Below, in pieces: positions 41,366 to 51,200 of a DNA stretch of 64,000 nucleotides. Under the pieces are notes generated by a model. That model saw only the letters and a list, made by a program, of their open reading frames with translations, was not told the origin of the DNA and ran no database searches. The position numbers and the translations under genes are program-made. Source of the stretch: JAJAZB01 sp965249815 (GTDB lineage: Bacteria; Bacteroidota; Bacteroidia; Cytophagales; Spirosomataceae); NCBI GenBank assembly GCA_965249815.1, contig CBDFMV010000001.1, forward strand, positions 23,556 through 87,555, given 5' to 3'. Within the stretch, counting starts at the first letter, position 1. Every line of letters starts with the position of its first letter.

Positions 41366-42162
41366 AAATCGCCCTGTTTTCCGACATCCACGCCAACCTG
41401 CCCGCCCTCGAAGCGGTGCTGGCCGACCTCGACGCCCGAAAACCCGACGCCGTGTACTGCCTCGGCGATTTGGTCGGCTACAACGTCTGGCCCAACGAAG
41501 TCATCGCCGAAATCCGGCGGCGGGGCATTCCGACCATCGCCGGAAACTACGACTTCGGCATTGGCCGCGCCTCCGACGACTGCGGCTGCGCCTACCGCGA
41601 GGAAGTGGAAAAAGCCAATGGAAAAATTTCGATTGCCTACACGAATGCAGTCATCGGAGCCGACGAGCGGGCGTACCTCCGCACCCTGCCCCGGCACCTC
41701 CGGCTCGAATTCGACCTGAGCAACGACCCCGAACGGCTCTGGGGCGGGCAGGATTTCCTGAAACTGCTGCTCGTTCACGGCAGTCCGCGGCGCATCAACG
41801 AGTACCTGTTCGAGGACCGCGAGGACAAAAGCCTGACGTACATTTTGGAGAAATTTGGGGCGGACCTGTTGTGTTTTGGCCATACCCATAAGCCCTACCA
41901 CCGGGTGTTGAGTCAGGAAACCGAAACCGGCGTGCGCTACCGCCACGCGATCAACATCGGCTCGGTGGGCAAACCCAAAGACGGCGACCCGCGCGCGGGT
42001 TACGTGCTGCTGACGATTCGGGAAAGTAGCCAGGCCGACCCGTCCGATGGGATTGAGGTCGAATTTGTCCGCGTGCCCTACGACGTGGAAAAAGCAGCCC
42101 GCGCCGTGGAAGAAAGTCCGTTGCCCGATGCCTACGCCGAAGCGCTGCGCATTGCCCGGTGA
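41362..42162 (+). CDS. Calcineurin-like metallophosphoesterase in the ars operon
   Basis: A 266-residue YfcE/MJ0936-like phosphoesterase with FSDIHAN (Asp8, His10), CLGDLVGYN, GNYD (Asn-Tyr-Asp in place of GNHD), VHGSP and FGHTH. ATG overlaps the aquaporin TGA, so translation is coupled to the ars genes. Metallophosphoesterases are reported in some ars gene sets, but the substrate is unknown. The end of the operon follows; the 164-bp gap to nnr shows no strong hairpin. Confidence 0.85.
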   Translation: MKIALFSDIHANLPALEAVLADLDARKPDAVYCLGDLVGYNVWPNEVIAEIRRRGIPTIAGNYDFGIGRASDDCGCAYREEVEKANGKISIAYTNAVIGADERAYLRTLPRHLRLEFDLSNDPERLWGGQDFLKLLLVHGSPRRINEYLFEDREDKSLTYILEKFGADLLCFGHTHKPYHRVLSQETETGVRYRHAINIGSVGKPKDGDPRAGYVLLTIRESSQADPSDGIEVEFVRVPYDVEKAARAVEESPLPDAYAEALRIAR

Positions 42163-42326
42163 AAAGTCGCAACTGGAACGTCTGCCCGCCGACACGCCGT
42201 CGAGGGGCTTTTTTCGTAGGATTGGAAAACGTCCTGACGACGCAATCCGCATGAACCGGTCTACACGCCGCGAGCTCCAGAATTTTGGTACCATCCCCCC
42301 TCCGCGACGTGGACACCGTAACCGAT

Positions 42327-43832
42327 TTACCAGCCGAGGTGCTCGACCAAATCACCGGCAATCAGCGCTGACTGGCCGCGTTGCGCCGCCGCCCGGTCGC
42401 CCGCGAGGCCGTGTTGGTACACGCCGAAAATCGCCGCGTCTTTCGCCGAAAAACCCTGCGCCCGCAGGCCCGTCAGGATGCCGGTGAGCACGTCGCCGGT
42501 GCCGCCCGTAGCCATGCCGGGGTTGCCGGTGGCGTTGAAATGCACCTCGCCGTCGGGCGTGCCGATGGCCGTGTACGCGCCTTTCAGCACCACGACCGAC
42601 TTCGTTTTCCGGGAAAACCGTTTCAGCAACTCCAGCCGCTCGTAGTCGTTGGCCCACGTTCCGGCCAGCCGTTCGAATTCCTTCGGGTGGGGCGTTAGCA
42701 GGCTGTCGGGCGGGAGGTTTTTCAATAGATTTTTGTCTTCCGAAAGCAGGTTGAGCGCGTCGGCATCGAGGACGAGCGGCACGCGGGCCTGCGCTGCTTT
42801 TTCGAGAAGTTCGGCTAAAAAGGCCTTCGTACTTTCGTCTTTTCCAATCCCAGGCCCCACGCCTACGGCCTGGTACGGTGCTAAATCGGGCACGGTCGTG
42901 TGCCGTTTTTCGTCCGAATCCACCAGACACATGGCTTCGGGTGCGCTGGTTTGCAGGATTTCATACCCGCAGCCGGGCACCTGCACCGTGAGCAACCCGA
43001 CGCCACTCCGCAAACACGCCCGCGCCGACAGCACCGCCGCACCGATTTTGCCGAAACTCCCCACGGCCAGCAACACGTGGCCGTACGTGCCTTTGTGCGA
43101 AAACCGGCTGCGGGGCCTGGTCAGCCCCCTGATTTCGGCTTCATCGGTCAGGAAAAAGGGCGTTTCGGCGTCGAAATCGGGCGAAAGGCCGATGTCAAGC
43201 ACGTGCCAGTCGCCAACGAATTCGGCGAGTTTCGGTTGGAGAAACGCGAGTTTGGGTTGCTGAAAACTGACGGTGTGGGTGGGGCGGACGATGGCATCGT
43301 CGGGGCCGTTGGGCGCGTCGGCGAAGAGGCCGGAGGCGATGTCGACGGCCACGACCGTTGCGCGGCTGGCGTTGATTCGCCCGATCGTTTCGGCCAGAAT
43401 GCCGCTGGCCGGTCGGTTGAGGCCCGAGCCGAGCAGCGCGTCGAGGACGAGGCCATCGGGCGGAATTTCTGGAAAAATCGGATTTAATTCTTCAATCCAC
43501 GAAACCGCGCCGAGGGCTTCAAACCGTTCGAGGTTGGTTTGGAAATCAGCCGAGGGCCGGTCGGTGTGCCGCACCACGTGCACGAGAACGGCCCACCCCG
43601 CGTGCTGGAGCAGCCGGGCCACTACCAGCCCATCGCCGCCGTTGTTACCCATGCCGCAAAACACGAAACACCGCCCGCCGACGCGCAGTTGTTCGGTCGG
43701 TGCCTGGTTCGTCAGCAGCCAGCCGGTCAGCGCGGTGGCCGCCCGTTCCATCAGGTTGACGGACGAAACCGGTTCGTGCTCCATCGTGTAGGCATCCCAG
43801 GCCCGGATTTGGGCGGCGGTGTAGAGTTTCAT
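42327..43832 (-). CDS. nnr: Bifunctional NAD(P)H-hydrate epimerase/dehydratase
   Basis: A 501-residue two-domain repair enzyme. The N-terminal YjeF_N epimerase (about 1-215) has CGMGNNGGDGLVVARLL and VVAVDIASGLFAD. The C-terminal ADP/ATP-dependent dehydratase (about 225-500) has FSHKGTYGHVLLAVGS, LTPHPKEFERL and NPGMATGGTGDVLTGIL with the catalytic aspartate. It restores hydrated NAD(P)H. ATG 43832 begins MKLYTAAQIRAWD; the frame upstream reads through a repeat and is not used. Confidence 0.93.
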   Translation of the reverse strand: MKLYTAAQIRAWDAYTMEHEPVSSVNLMERAATALTGWLLTNQAPTEQLRVGGRCFVFCGMGNNGGDGLVVARLLQHAGWAVLVHVVRHTDRPSADFQTNLERFEALGAVSWIEELNPIFPEIPPDGLVLDALLGSGLNRPASGILAETIGRINASRATVVAVDIASGLFADAPNGPDDAIVRPTHTVSFQQPKLAFLQPKLAEFVGDWHVLDIGLSPDFDAETPFFLTDEAEIRGLTRPRSRFSHKGTYGHVLLAVGSFGKIGAAVLSARACLRSGVGLLTVQVPGCGYEILQTSAPEAMCLVDSDEKRHTTVPDLAPYQAVGVGPGIGKDESTKAFLAELLEKAAQARVPLVLDADALNLLSEDKNLLKNLPPDSLLTPHPKEFERLAGTWANDYERLELLKRFSRKTKSVVVLKGAYTAIGTPDGEVHFNATGNPGMATGGTGDVLTGILTGLRAQGFSAKDAAIFGVYQHGLAGDRAAAQRGQSALIAGDLVEHLGW

Positions 43833-43836
43833 GGCG

Positions 43837-43938
43837 TTTGTCTGAATCAGGATTGGCCCGGATTTTAAGATGTTCAGGATGAATTGAGAAAAAAATCCTG
43901 TAAATCCTAAAATCCGGGCCAATCCTGATTCAGACAAA
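43837..43938. repeat. 31-bp-arm inverted repeat between nnr and the PspC gene
   Basis: Perfect arms 43837-43867 and 43908-43938, containing gaatcaggattgg. The element is a familiar Bacteroidota intergenic repeat. It occupies nearly all of the 107-bp gap. Confidence 0.88.
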
Positions 43939-43939
43939 A

Positions 43940-46474
43940 TTATTCCTCGTTTCCTTCTTCCCGCTCCACGCTGCTGCCCATGGTGGCGTTTTCGTCCACC
44001 GTTGCCTGGCCTTTGTAGCCCACGTGGCTGGCTCCGGTGGCGGTCGCGCGGAGTTTCTGGACGGCGTATACCGAGGCGCTGCTCGCCCCGACGGCCTCCA
44101 CGTTGGCCTCCAGTGCCTTGAGGCTGAAGGCTTTCAGCTTGGAAGCTCCCGATACGTCGGCTTCGAGGCGGGCGGCGCTACCGAGGAGCGTCAGCGTCGA
44201 GGCTCCCACCACGTCGGCGGTGATGGTTTGGGCGTTGAGCGAGGTGAATGTCGCCGTTGTTGCGCCCGTCAGGTCGATTTCCAGGTCGGTTGGCTGGTCG
44301 AAACCGCGCACGTTGGCGCTGACGGCTCCGGTAAATTCCACGCCCGTCAGCTTCGGCATCGTGATGCGGATGTTGACCGAACGGTGCTGGCGACCCAGGA
44401 TCCGGAAGCCGTCGCGGTAGCTGATTTTGAGGGCTTCCCCGTCGCGGCGCACCTGGAGTTCGTCCACGTCGCGCTGGCGGCCGTCCACCTCCACGGAGTA
44501 GGTTTTCCCTTGTTTCACTTCCACGTAAAACCCACCGGCAAGGTCGAGTTTTTCAAAATCACCGAGGTTGTTGTAGGTACGCGAATACTCGCCGCGCCCC
44601 ATCTGGAAGCCGTCGTTGTTGTCGTCGCCGTCGTTGGATTCGTCGTTATTTTCGTCGCGCAGAATGGGCACGTCCGAATTGAGGGCTTCGAGTTGGTTGG
44701 TCGCTTTCGAGAACACGAACAGCGCGGTTTTGAAGCGGTCGCCTTTTTCCTCGTCAAAAAAGTCGCCGTTGAACGAGTTGGTCACCCAGCCCGCGAAGTT
44801 GCGGGTCATGCGGAACGGCTTGCCGTAGGGCACTTTCAGGGTCATGTACAATTCCTGGTTGCGGAAGGGCGTACCCGCCGCCAGTTCGGCGCGCTTGTCG
44901 AACAGCAGCGTCGAATCGCGGCGACTGACGGCGTAAGTCAGAGCCGTGGCGTTGGCTTTGGCGTCGTCGCGGTTGCGGCCGTTGGCGCGGAAGCGTTGCT
45001 CCAGCCGAAAATCGGGACCGTCGTAGCCCTCGAGGGCCAGCCGGGTGTGATTCCAGGATTCGTCGTCGTTGTTGTTGGCGTCGAAACCCGCTACCGAAGC
45101 GGCGGGAAAGGCCTGCACTTTCTCCACCTCGCCGTTGCGCCGGAAATTGGCCGCGTAGCTGGTGCCCATTGCCGCCGCGCCCACCGTGCCGAAAATCCAG
45201 AGGGCGAGCATGGGCAGGCCGAGGCGGGCGTTGAACAGGGGGCGTTTGACCAGCAGCGAAGCGCCCAGGATGGCCACGGCCAGGAAGGGAATCCCGATGG
45301 CCAGGAAGCCGAACACCCACATCCAGGGCGAGGCGTCGTTGAGCAGGCGCAGCGGCGTGTCGTCCATGACCACGTTGTCCAGGCCCGCCGCCCCGAGCAG
45401 GGCCAGCAGCGCGACAAACAAGCCAATGACCGCCGAAGCCCCAATTACGATGAGAATCAGGCCCGCAAAAACCCGCATGGCCACCAGCAGGAAGTTGAAG
45501 AGCGGCCCGAGGGCGGAAAAAATGGCCGCCAAAGCCCGGAACGGGAACAGCAGGACGCGGGTCACGGCGTTTTCCGGTTGGTTTTCAACGTTCAGGTTGC
45601 GCTTCACGTTGGTCTCGATGTTTTCGAGCGTGATGGGTTCACCCTGCATCTGCATCCGGTCGGTGAGGGTTTTGGCCTCGGGCGTAATGGCCCACAACAC
45701 GATGTAGAGCAGGATGCCCGTGCCGAAGAAAAAGATGCTCAGCACGAACAAAAACCGCAGCAAACCCAAATCCCAGCCGGTGTAGGCCGCCACGCCCGCC
45801 ACCACGCCGCCCACGACTTTGTGGTTGGGGTCACGGTAGAGTTTTTTCAGCGTCTCGTCTTCTTCGAGGTTCGGGTTGGCGGGCAGCGACACCCAGAGCG
45901 CGATGTAAAGCAGGAACACAAACCCGCCGAAGGCTCCAAACACGTCACCTTCATTGTTGAAAATGGGTCTGCTGGCCGGAATGCCCAGGAACAGGAACAA
46001 AAACAACAACCGAATCCAGAGCGAATCCACGTTGAAGTAGTGTGCCAGTCCGGCGCATACGCCACCGAGAATTTTGCGCTTGGTATCGCGGAACAGCCGA
46101 CGGGGTGTGGCCGTGCCCGTCGCGGCGGGCGGCGGGGCCGTGGTGGCCCCGGCGGCGTTGGCGGCCTGCTGACGGGCGTGGATGGCGTGCAAATCCTCTT
46201 CTTCTTCGATGGCTTCGAAGTCGGCCACGGTGCCCATCGAGCGAATGAGCGTGTCGACGTCGGTGGCCGAGAGGGATTGTTTGCTTTCTTTTTGCAGCGT
46301 GTCGCTGAATTTCTCGGCGATGCGCCCTTCGATGTCGGCAATGATTTCGGCGCTGCCTTCGTAGGCCGAAAAATACTGCTGCACACTCGCCAGGTAGCTG
46401 CGAAGGCGCTCGTAGCCGTCTTCCTCGATGTGGAAAACGACGCCGGCGATGGTGATGGAAAAGGTCTTTTTCAT
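43940..46474 (-). CDS. Double PspC-domain membrane protein with DUF2807 C-terminus
   Basis: An 844-residue protein. After a charged N-terminal region come two PspC domains (RDTKRKILGGVCAGLAHYF near 130, and RDPNHKVVGGVVAGVAAYTGW near 215), four or more further helices (about 310-440), an extracytoplasmic region with an acidic Asp/Asn-rich linker, and a C-terminal DUF2807 beta-helix (about 655-830) rich in Thr/Ala/Ser/Gly turns. PspC proteins act in envelope-stress signalling. This architecture with a PadR regulator next door is typical of Bacteroidota. ATG 46474 is preferred to the TTG three codons upstream. Confidence 0.88.
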   Translation of the reverse strand: MKKTFSITIAGVVFHIEEDGYERLRSYLASVQQYFSAYEGSAEIIADIEGRIAEKFSDTLQKESKQSLSATDVDTLIRSMGTVADFEAIEEEEDLHAIHARQQAANAAGATTAPPPAATGTATPRRLFRDTKRKILGGVCAGLAHYFNVDSLWIRLLFLFLFLGIPASRPIFNNEGDVFGAFGGFVFLLYIALWVSLPANPNLEEDETLKKLYRDPNHKVVGGVVAGVAAYTGWDLGLLRFLFVLSIFFFGTGILLYIVLWAITPEAKTLTDRMQMQGEPITLENIETNVKRNLNVENQPENAVTRVLLFPFRALAAIFSALGPLFNFLLVAMRVFAGLILIVIGASAVIGLFVALLALLGAAGLDNVVMDDTPLRLLNDASPWMWVFGFLAIGIPFLAVAILGASLLVKRPLFNARLGLPMLALWIFGTVGAAAMGTSYAANFRRNGEVEKVQAFPAASVAGFDANNNDDESWNHTRLALEGYDGPDFRLEQRFRANGRNRDDAKANATALTYAVSRRDSTLLFDKRAELAAGTPFRNQELYMTLKVPYGKPFRMTRNFAGWVTNSFNGDFFDEEKGDRFKTALFVFSKATNQLEALNSDVPILRDENNDESNDGDDNNDGFQMGRGEYSRTYNNLGDFEKLDLAGGFYVEVKQGKTYSVEVDGRQRDVDELQVRRDGEALKISYRDGFRILGRQHRSVNIRITMPKLTGVEFTGAVSANVRGFDQPTDLEIDLTGATTATFTSLNAQTITADVVGASTLTLLGSAARLEADVSGASKLKAFSLKALEANVEAVGASSASVYAVQKLRATATGASHVGYKGQATVDENATMGSSVEREEGNEE

Positions 46475-46588
46475 GACGTTCAAGTGAGGTATCAGAAGTG
46501 AGCTGTGAGGGAGTTTTTCGTCGGATGAACTGGCTTGCAGGTCGGGGAGGTGAACGGTTTTTACCGCGGACCTCTTACCACGTACCGC

Positions 46589-46930
46589 TCACAAATCACT
46601 TTTCACTCGTTGGGTTATCTTATTGACAGAAGCGGATAATTCTTCCCAGGTTTGCTGGAGTTCTTCGAGAAATTCCCGGCCGGTGTCGGTCAGGACGTAG
46701 TACTTGCGGGGCGGCCCGGAGGTGGATTCCACCCATTTGTAGTCGAGCAACCCGGAGTTTTTCAGCCGGGTGAGCAGCGGGTAGAGGGTGCCTTCCACCA
46801 CCATGATGTTCGAGGAGGTCAGTTCGTCGAGCATATTGGAAGCGTACACCTCGCCCCGCGCGATGATGTGCAGAATGCAGAATTCAAGGATTCCCTTTCG
46901 CATTTGCACCTGGGCGTTTTCTAAGTTCAT
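46589..46930 (-). CDS. PadR-family transcriptional regulator
   Basis: A 113-residue PadR regulator: MRKGILEFCILHIIARGEVYASNMLDEL, the winged helix EGTLYPLLTRLKNSGLL and the wing YYVLTDTGREFLEEL. It lies upstream of the PspC/DUF2807 gene on the same strand with a 114-bp gap and very likely controls it. A 21-bp palindrome over its own promoter (47048-47068) indicates autoregulation. Confidence 0.92.
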   Translation of the reverse strand: MNLENAQVQMRKGILEFCILHIIARGEVYASNMLDELTSSNIMVVEGTLYPLLTRLKNSGLLDYKWVESTSGPPRKYYVLTDTGREFLEELQQTWEELSASVNKITQRVKSDL

Positions 46931-47032
46931 GGCGCGTAACAGTTTACGGTAGTTTTCAGAGGGAGGTGCCGCGCGGCCGTTCTGGGACGTCATCCATCGG
47001 GCCGCGCAGCACCGGGAGTTGATTGCTGGGAA

Positions 47033-47063
47033 CAAAAGTAATAGCAGGTACTTTGCCATGCAA
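47033..47063 (-). promoter_or_regulatory. PadR-PspC promoter
   Basis: On the minus strand TTG (47063-47061), a 20-base spacer and TACTTTTG (47040-47033), an exact TANNTTTG box. Confidence 0.5.
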
Positions 47064-47068
47064 GGTAC
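47048..47068. promoter_or_regulatory. Palindromic PadR operator
   Basis: gtactttgc-cat-gcaaggtac: 9-base arms with one mismatch, overlapping the -33 element and spacer of the PadR promoter. Confidence 0.5.
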
Positions 47069-47152
47069 TCGGTGAAAATCTTTTCTGATTTCGGGTTGAG
47101 CGGCGGGAAGGGCAGGCTGAGCGCGGGGAAAGGGCGGATGGGAATGCCAACA

Positions 47153-47185
47153 AGACCTAACAGGTTTCCAAAACCTGTTAGGTCT
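47153..47185. repeat. 33-bp palindromic repeat, intergenic copy
   Basis: Arms 47153-47167 and 47171-47185, loop cca. Same arms as the element inside the kinase gene at 3426-3458. It ends 8 bases before the stop of the isomerase gene. Confidence 0.9.
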
Positions 47186-47192
47186 GTGATTT

Positions 47193-48119
47193 TCACCCAA
47201 ACGCCTCCCGCAGCATCGCCACGCTCCGCTCCACGGCCCCTTCCGGGGCGGCTTTGCCTTCAAATTCGAGCGTCACGTAGCCGCGGTACCCGGCTTTTTT
47301 GAGAATCCCGGCGATGCGGTGGTAGTCGAGGTCGAGGCTGTACCACTCGCCGCCGCCTTCGTAGGTTTTGGCCTGCACGTAGGTGGTGTAGGGCGCAATC
47401 TGTGCCAGCTTTTCGTAGGGATTTTCCAGAAAATTGCCCGTGTCCATCAGCACGCCCAGCCAGGGCGACTCAATGGCCTTCCGAATCCGCAGCAGGCCTT
47501 CGGGCGTGGAAGTCAGGCCCCAGTGGTTTTCGAGGGCCAGGTGCACACCGCACTCCGCCGCTTTGGCGAGGCATTGCCGGGTGCAGTCGATGGCCCACTT
47601 GAAAGCGTCGTCTTCGGTGTAGCCGGGAATCGCCGCCTCCACGCCCTTGTTTTTCATGTATTCGTCGAACGACTTCGTGGTGTTCCAGCGGCCCGAATTC
47701 AGCCGCATGCACGGAATGCCCAGTTTGTAGGCCAGTTCGATGCAGTGCAGCGTGTGCTCCACGTTTTTGCGGCGTTCCTCCGCGTCGGGCGACACGAACG
47801 ACTGGTGCACCGACAGCGCAATCAGCGCCACGCCCTGCGTGAACGCGTGCCGTTTCAGTTTTTGCAAGTACCCGTTGTCTTCGCTTTCCATTTGCCGGTG
47901 CAGGACGTCCACGCCCTCCACGCCGAGGCGGGCGGCCTCGTCGATGACGTGCTCGATGGGCGTTTTGGCGGTTTTAAAATGCCAGTACGAGTAACTGGCC
48001 AGCCCGAGGCGAATCCGCGCCGGAGCCGCTGCGGGTTGGGCAAAAGTAGGCAGGGTGGGGGCGAGGGCCGCCGTGGTGCCGAGCAGGCCGGTTTGAAGAA
48101 AGTAGCGTCGGGTGGTCAT
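47193..48119 (-). CDS. Exported sugar phosphate isomerase/epimerase-like TIM barrel
   Basis: A 308-residue protein with a Tat-type signal (MTTRRYFLQTGLLGTTAAL) and an AP-endonuclease-2 (xylose isomerase-like) TIM barrel: GLASYSYWHF, GVEGVDVLHRQM, HLALENHWGL (metal-binding Glu), LGVLMDTGNF (metal-binding Asp) and YVTLEFEGK. Such proteins act on sugars or inositols outside the cytoplasm in Bacteroidota. The substrate is unknown. The 47069-47152 gap upstream of PadR holds no gene. Confidence 0.85.
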   Translation of the reverse strand: MTTRRYFLQTGLLGTTAALAPTLPTFAQPAAAPARIRLGLASYSYWHFKTAKTPIEHVIDEAARLGVEGVDVLHRQMESEDNGYLQKLKRHAFTQGVALIALSVHQSFVSPDAEERRKNVEHTLHCIELAYKLGIPCMRLNSGRWNTTKSFDEYMKNKGVEAAIPGYTEDDAFKWAIDCTRQCLAKAAECGVHLALENHWGLTSTPEGLLRIRKAIESPWLGVLMDTGNFLENPYEKLAQIAPYTTYVQAKTYEGGGEWYSLDLDYHRIAGILKKAGYRGYVTLEFEGKAAPEGAVERSVAMLREAFG

Positions 48120-48227
48120 GGAAGGTTGAGGATGAGTGTTCCAAGTAAAAGAAAAAAGTGAACAAACACGGTGGGCGCAGTTCCAAATCATTTATCCAAC
48201 GGTATCCGTTGCCCGAAGAAAACCGCA

Positions 48228-48235
48228 TAGTTTTG
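48228..48235 (+). promoter_or_regulatory. Putative -7 promoter box of the C25 peptidase gene
   Basis: TAGTTTTG, an exact TANNTTTG match, 24 bases before ATG 48260. Confidence 0.3.
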
Positions 48236-48259
48236 GTTTTGAGCGTTTTGCCCACCGCG

Positions 48260-51200
48260 ATGAACCGTTTTTGGAGAAAATTCTTCCGACTACCTGCGGG
48301 CTTTTTGCTGCTCGCCGGTCCGTTGCTGGCCCAGCGGTCGGCGGCGGACTGGATCAACCCCGCCCAGACCTACTTCAAAATTCCCACGGCGCGGCGCGGC
48401 GTGTACCGGCTTTCCGCCGAGGCCCTGCACCGGGCGGGCCTGCCTGTCGCCGTGGACCCGCGCGCGTTGCAACTTTTTCATCGCGGCGAAGAAGTGGCGC
48501 TGCACGCGGCGGGCGAGGCCGACGGGCGTTTCGACGATGGCGACTTCGTGGAATTTTTCGGCACCGCCAACGACGGCACCCTCGACTCGGCACTCTATTT
48601 TCCCCGCCATGCCCAACCGCACCGGTTTTATAACCTTTATTCCGACACGACGGCTTACTTCCTGACCTGGCGACCCGGCAACCAACCGGGCCTGCGAATG
48701 GCCTTGCCCAAAGAAACCGACGCTTCCGGCCTGAACCCCGAGCCGTTCGTCTGGCTCATGAGCCGTCAGGTGTACACCGGCGACTACGCCGTGGGCACGT
48801 TTTACCCGCTGGGAATGCGCTCGTTCAACGCCACGTTTTACACCCACGCCGACTGGGGCGAAACCTACACCGGTCCGGCCCGCAAACCCGGCGAGTTGGC
48901 GACGTTCGGCTTCGATTTGAGTTTTTACAATCGCCCGCCCGGCGTTTTGCCCGAACTGGAACTTCAGGTCGTGGGCCGCAACCCCGACGTGCACCGCATC
49001 GGCGTCAGCACCGGGCCGGTGGCGGGCACCGAGCGGTCACTCGGCACGATGCAGCCGCCCGATTTCCGCCATGCGACCTTCCGCGCCGTCCTGCAACCCG
49101 ACGACGTGGCCGCCAATAACGCCGTGCGCGTCGGCCTCCTTTCGCGCGACGTGCCGCCCGACGGTGCCGAGGGATTGCCCTGGGCCTTCGCGCCGACGTA
49201 CATGCAAGTGCGTTACCCGGCGCAGCCTGTGAAATTCGATTCAACGCAGGAATTCAGCCTCGCTGCCAACCCCGCCGGGCGTTCGCTGCTCGAACTGGCC
49301 AACGTTTCACAAACCGCCGTTTTCTACGACCTGACCGACGAACGCCGCCCGGTTCGCGTGGGCTTTTCGATGAAAAATGGCACGCTACGGGCCGTCGTCG
49401 CCCCAACCGCCGAAGGCCGGAATTTGCTGGTGACCGACCGGTTTCTGACGCCGCCGATTCAGCCCGTGACGTTTCGGATGTTGCCAGAAAAAGCTGATTT
49501 TCTACTTGTTACGCACGAAGGCCTGTTGCCCGCCGCGCGGAATTTTGCCGCGTACCGCGCCTCGACGGCGGGCGGCGGTCACGACACGCTCGTCGTGACG
49601 ATGCGCGAACTGGCCGATTGGTTCAACTACGGCGAGTGGAGTCCGGTGGCAATTCGCAACTTCGCCGAAACGATGCGACGGCGCGGGGCAGAATTCCTGT
49701 TTCTGGTCGGCCAGTCGCGTTGGCCGCAAACGGTGCGCCGCGCCGCCAACCGCGCCGCCCTCGACCCGGTGCCCAACGCGGGCTGGCCGAGCGCCGACGC
49801 GCCGCTGGTGATGGGCCTCAACGGCGACAATCCGTTCGTGCCGGGTCTCGCCGTGGGGCGGCTCAGCGCGGCCACGCCCCGGCAGGTGCTCGATTACGTA
49901 CAAAAAGTTCGCGCGCACGAGGCCGCGCCCGCATCGGCGCTGTGGCGCAAGCGACTGCTGCACCTGAGCGGGGGCCGCACGGCGGGCGAATTGCAGGTTT
50001 TCAGAAACTACGTGGACGGCCTCCGGCAACTCGCCGACAGCAGCGGGCTGGGCGTGCGCGTCGAAACGCTTTCCAAAACCACCGACGCGCCCGTGGAGCC
50101 GCTCAACGTGGCCCGCCAACTCAACGACGGCGTGGGCCTGGTCACGTTTTTCGGGCATTCGGGCGTGGCTTCGCCCGACCTCGACATCGGATTTTGCAGC
50201 AACGACGCCCTCGGCTACCGCAACGCGGGCCGCTTCCCGCTGCTGGTGCTCAACGGCTGCGACGCGGGCAACGTCTTCCTCGACGGCGGTCAGCCTGCCT
50301 TCACCACCGACTGGCTGGCCCCGCCCGACCGGGGCGCGATTCTCGTGCTCGCCCACGCGGCGGCGGGCTACCCGGCCCCGCTGCGGGCGTACACGGAGCA
50401 ACTCTACGCCGTGCTTTTTGCCGACAGTCTTTTCGCCGGAAAAGCCTTCGGGCTGGTGCAGCGCGAGGCCATCCGGCGGCTGGTCACCACACCCGGCGCG
50501 ACGGTTTACGAGTGGAGCCACGCCCAGCAGTTTCTGCTTCAGGGCGACCCGACGGTGGTGCTTTTCCCCGCCACCAAACCCGATTACGCCGCCGAAACGC
50601 TGTTTCTGACGGCGTCCGGCGGCGAAAAACTGACGGCTTCGTCCGACTCGTTCCGCCTCGGCGTGATCGTCAGCAACGGCGGGCGGGTGCCGCGCTGGGC
50701 CACGACGCTTTCGGTGCAACGGACGCTGGCCAACGGGGCAGTGGCTGATTATGGCTCGTTTCGGCTGCCGCCCGTGGCATTTCAGGACACGCTGTTTTTT
50801 ACGTTGAAAAACCGCGAAACGGGCGTTGGCGGGCTAACCCGCTTCGACGTAGTGCTCGACCCCGACCGCCAACTCGACGAAATTACCCGCGACAACAACC
50901 ACGCGAGCCTGACCGTCAGCCTGCCGGGTTTTGCGGCATTGCCGTTGTTGCCGCCCGATTCTGGCCTCGTGAATTCGCCGGAAGTGGAATTGGTGGCCCA
51001 GGCGACGCGGGTTTTGCGGGAAAAAGGCCGGGTGCTCACGCAAATTTTTTTGCTGGAAATCGACACCACGGCAACGTTCGACAGCCCTTTCAAACGAAGC
51101 CAGACCGTCGCCGCGACCTGGCTACCAACGTGGAAAGTGCTGCTGTTGCCTACCGATGGCCTGCGGTATTTCTGGCGCGTTCGCGCCGCCGACGCGCCAA

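Noticed and set aside
44024..46501. 825-codon plus-strand open frame opposite the PspC/DUF2807 gene
   Set aside because: GC-rich antisense shadow; composition full of Arg, Gly and His with no domain, while the minus-strand product is clearly PspC/DUF2807.
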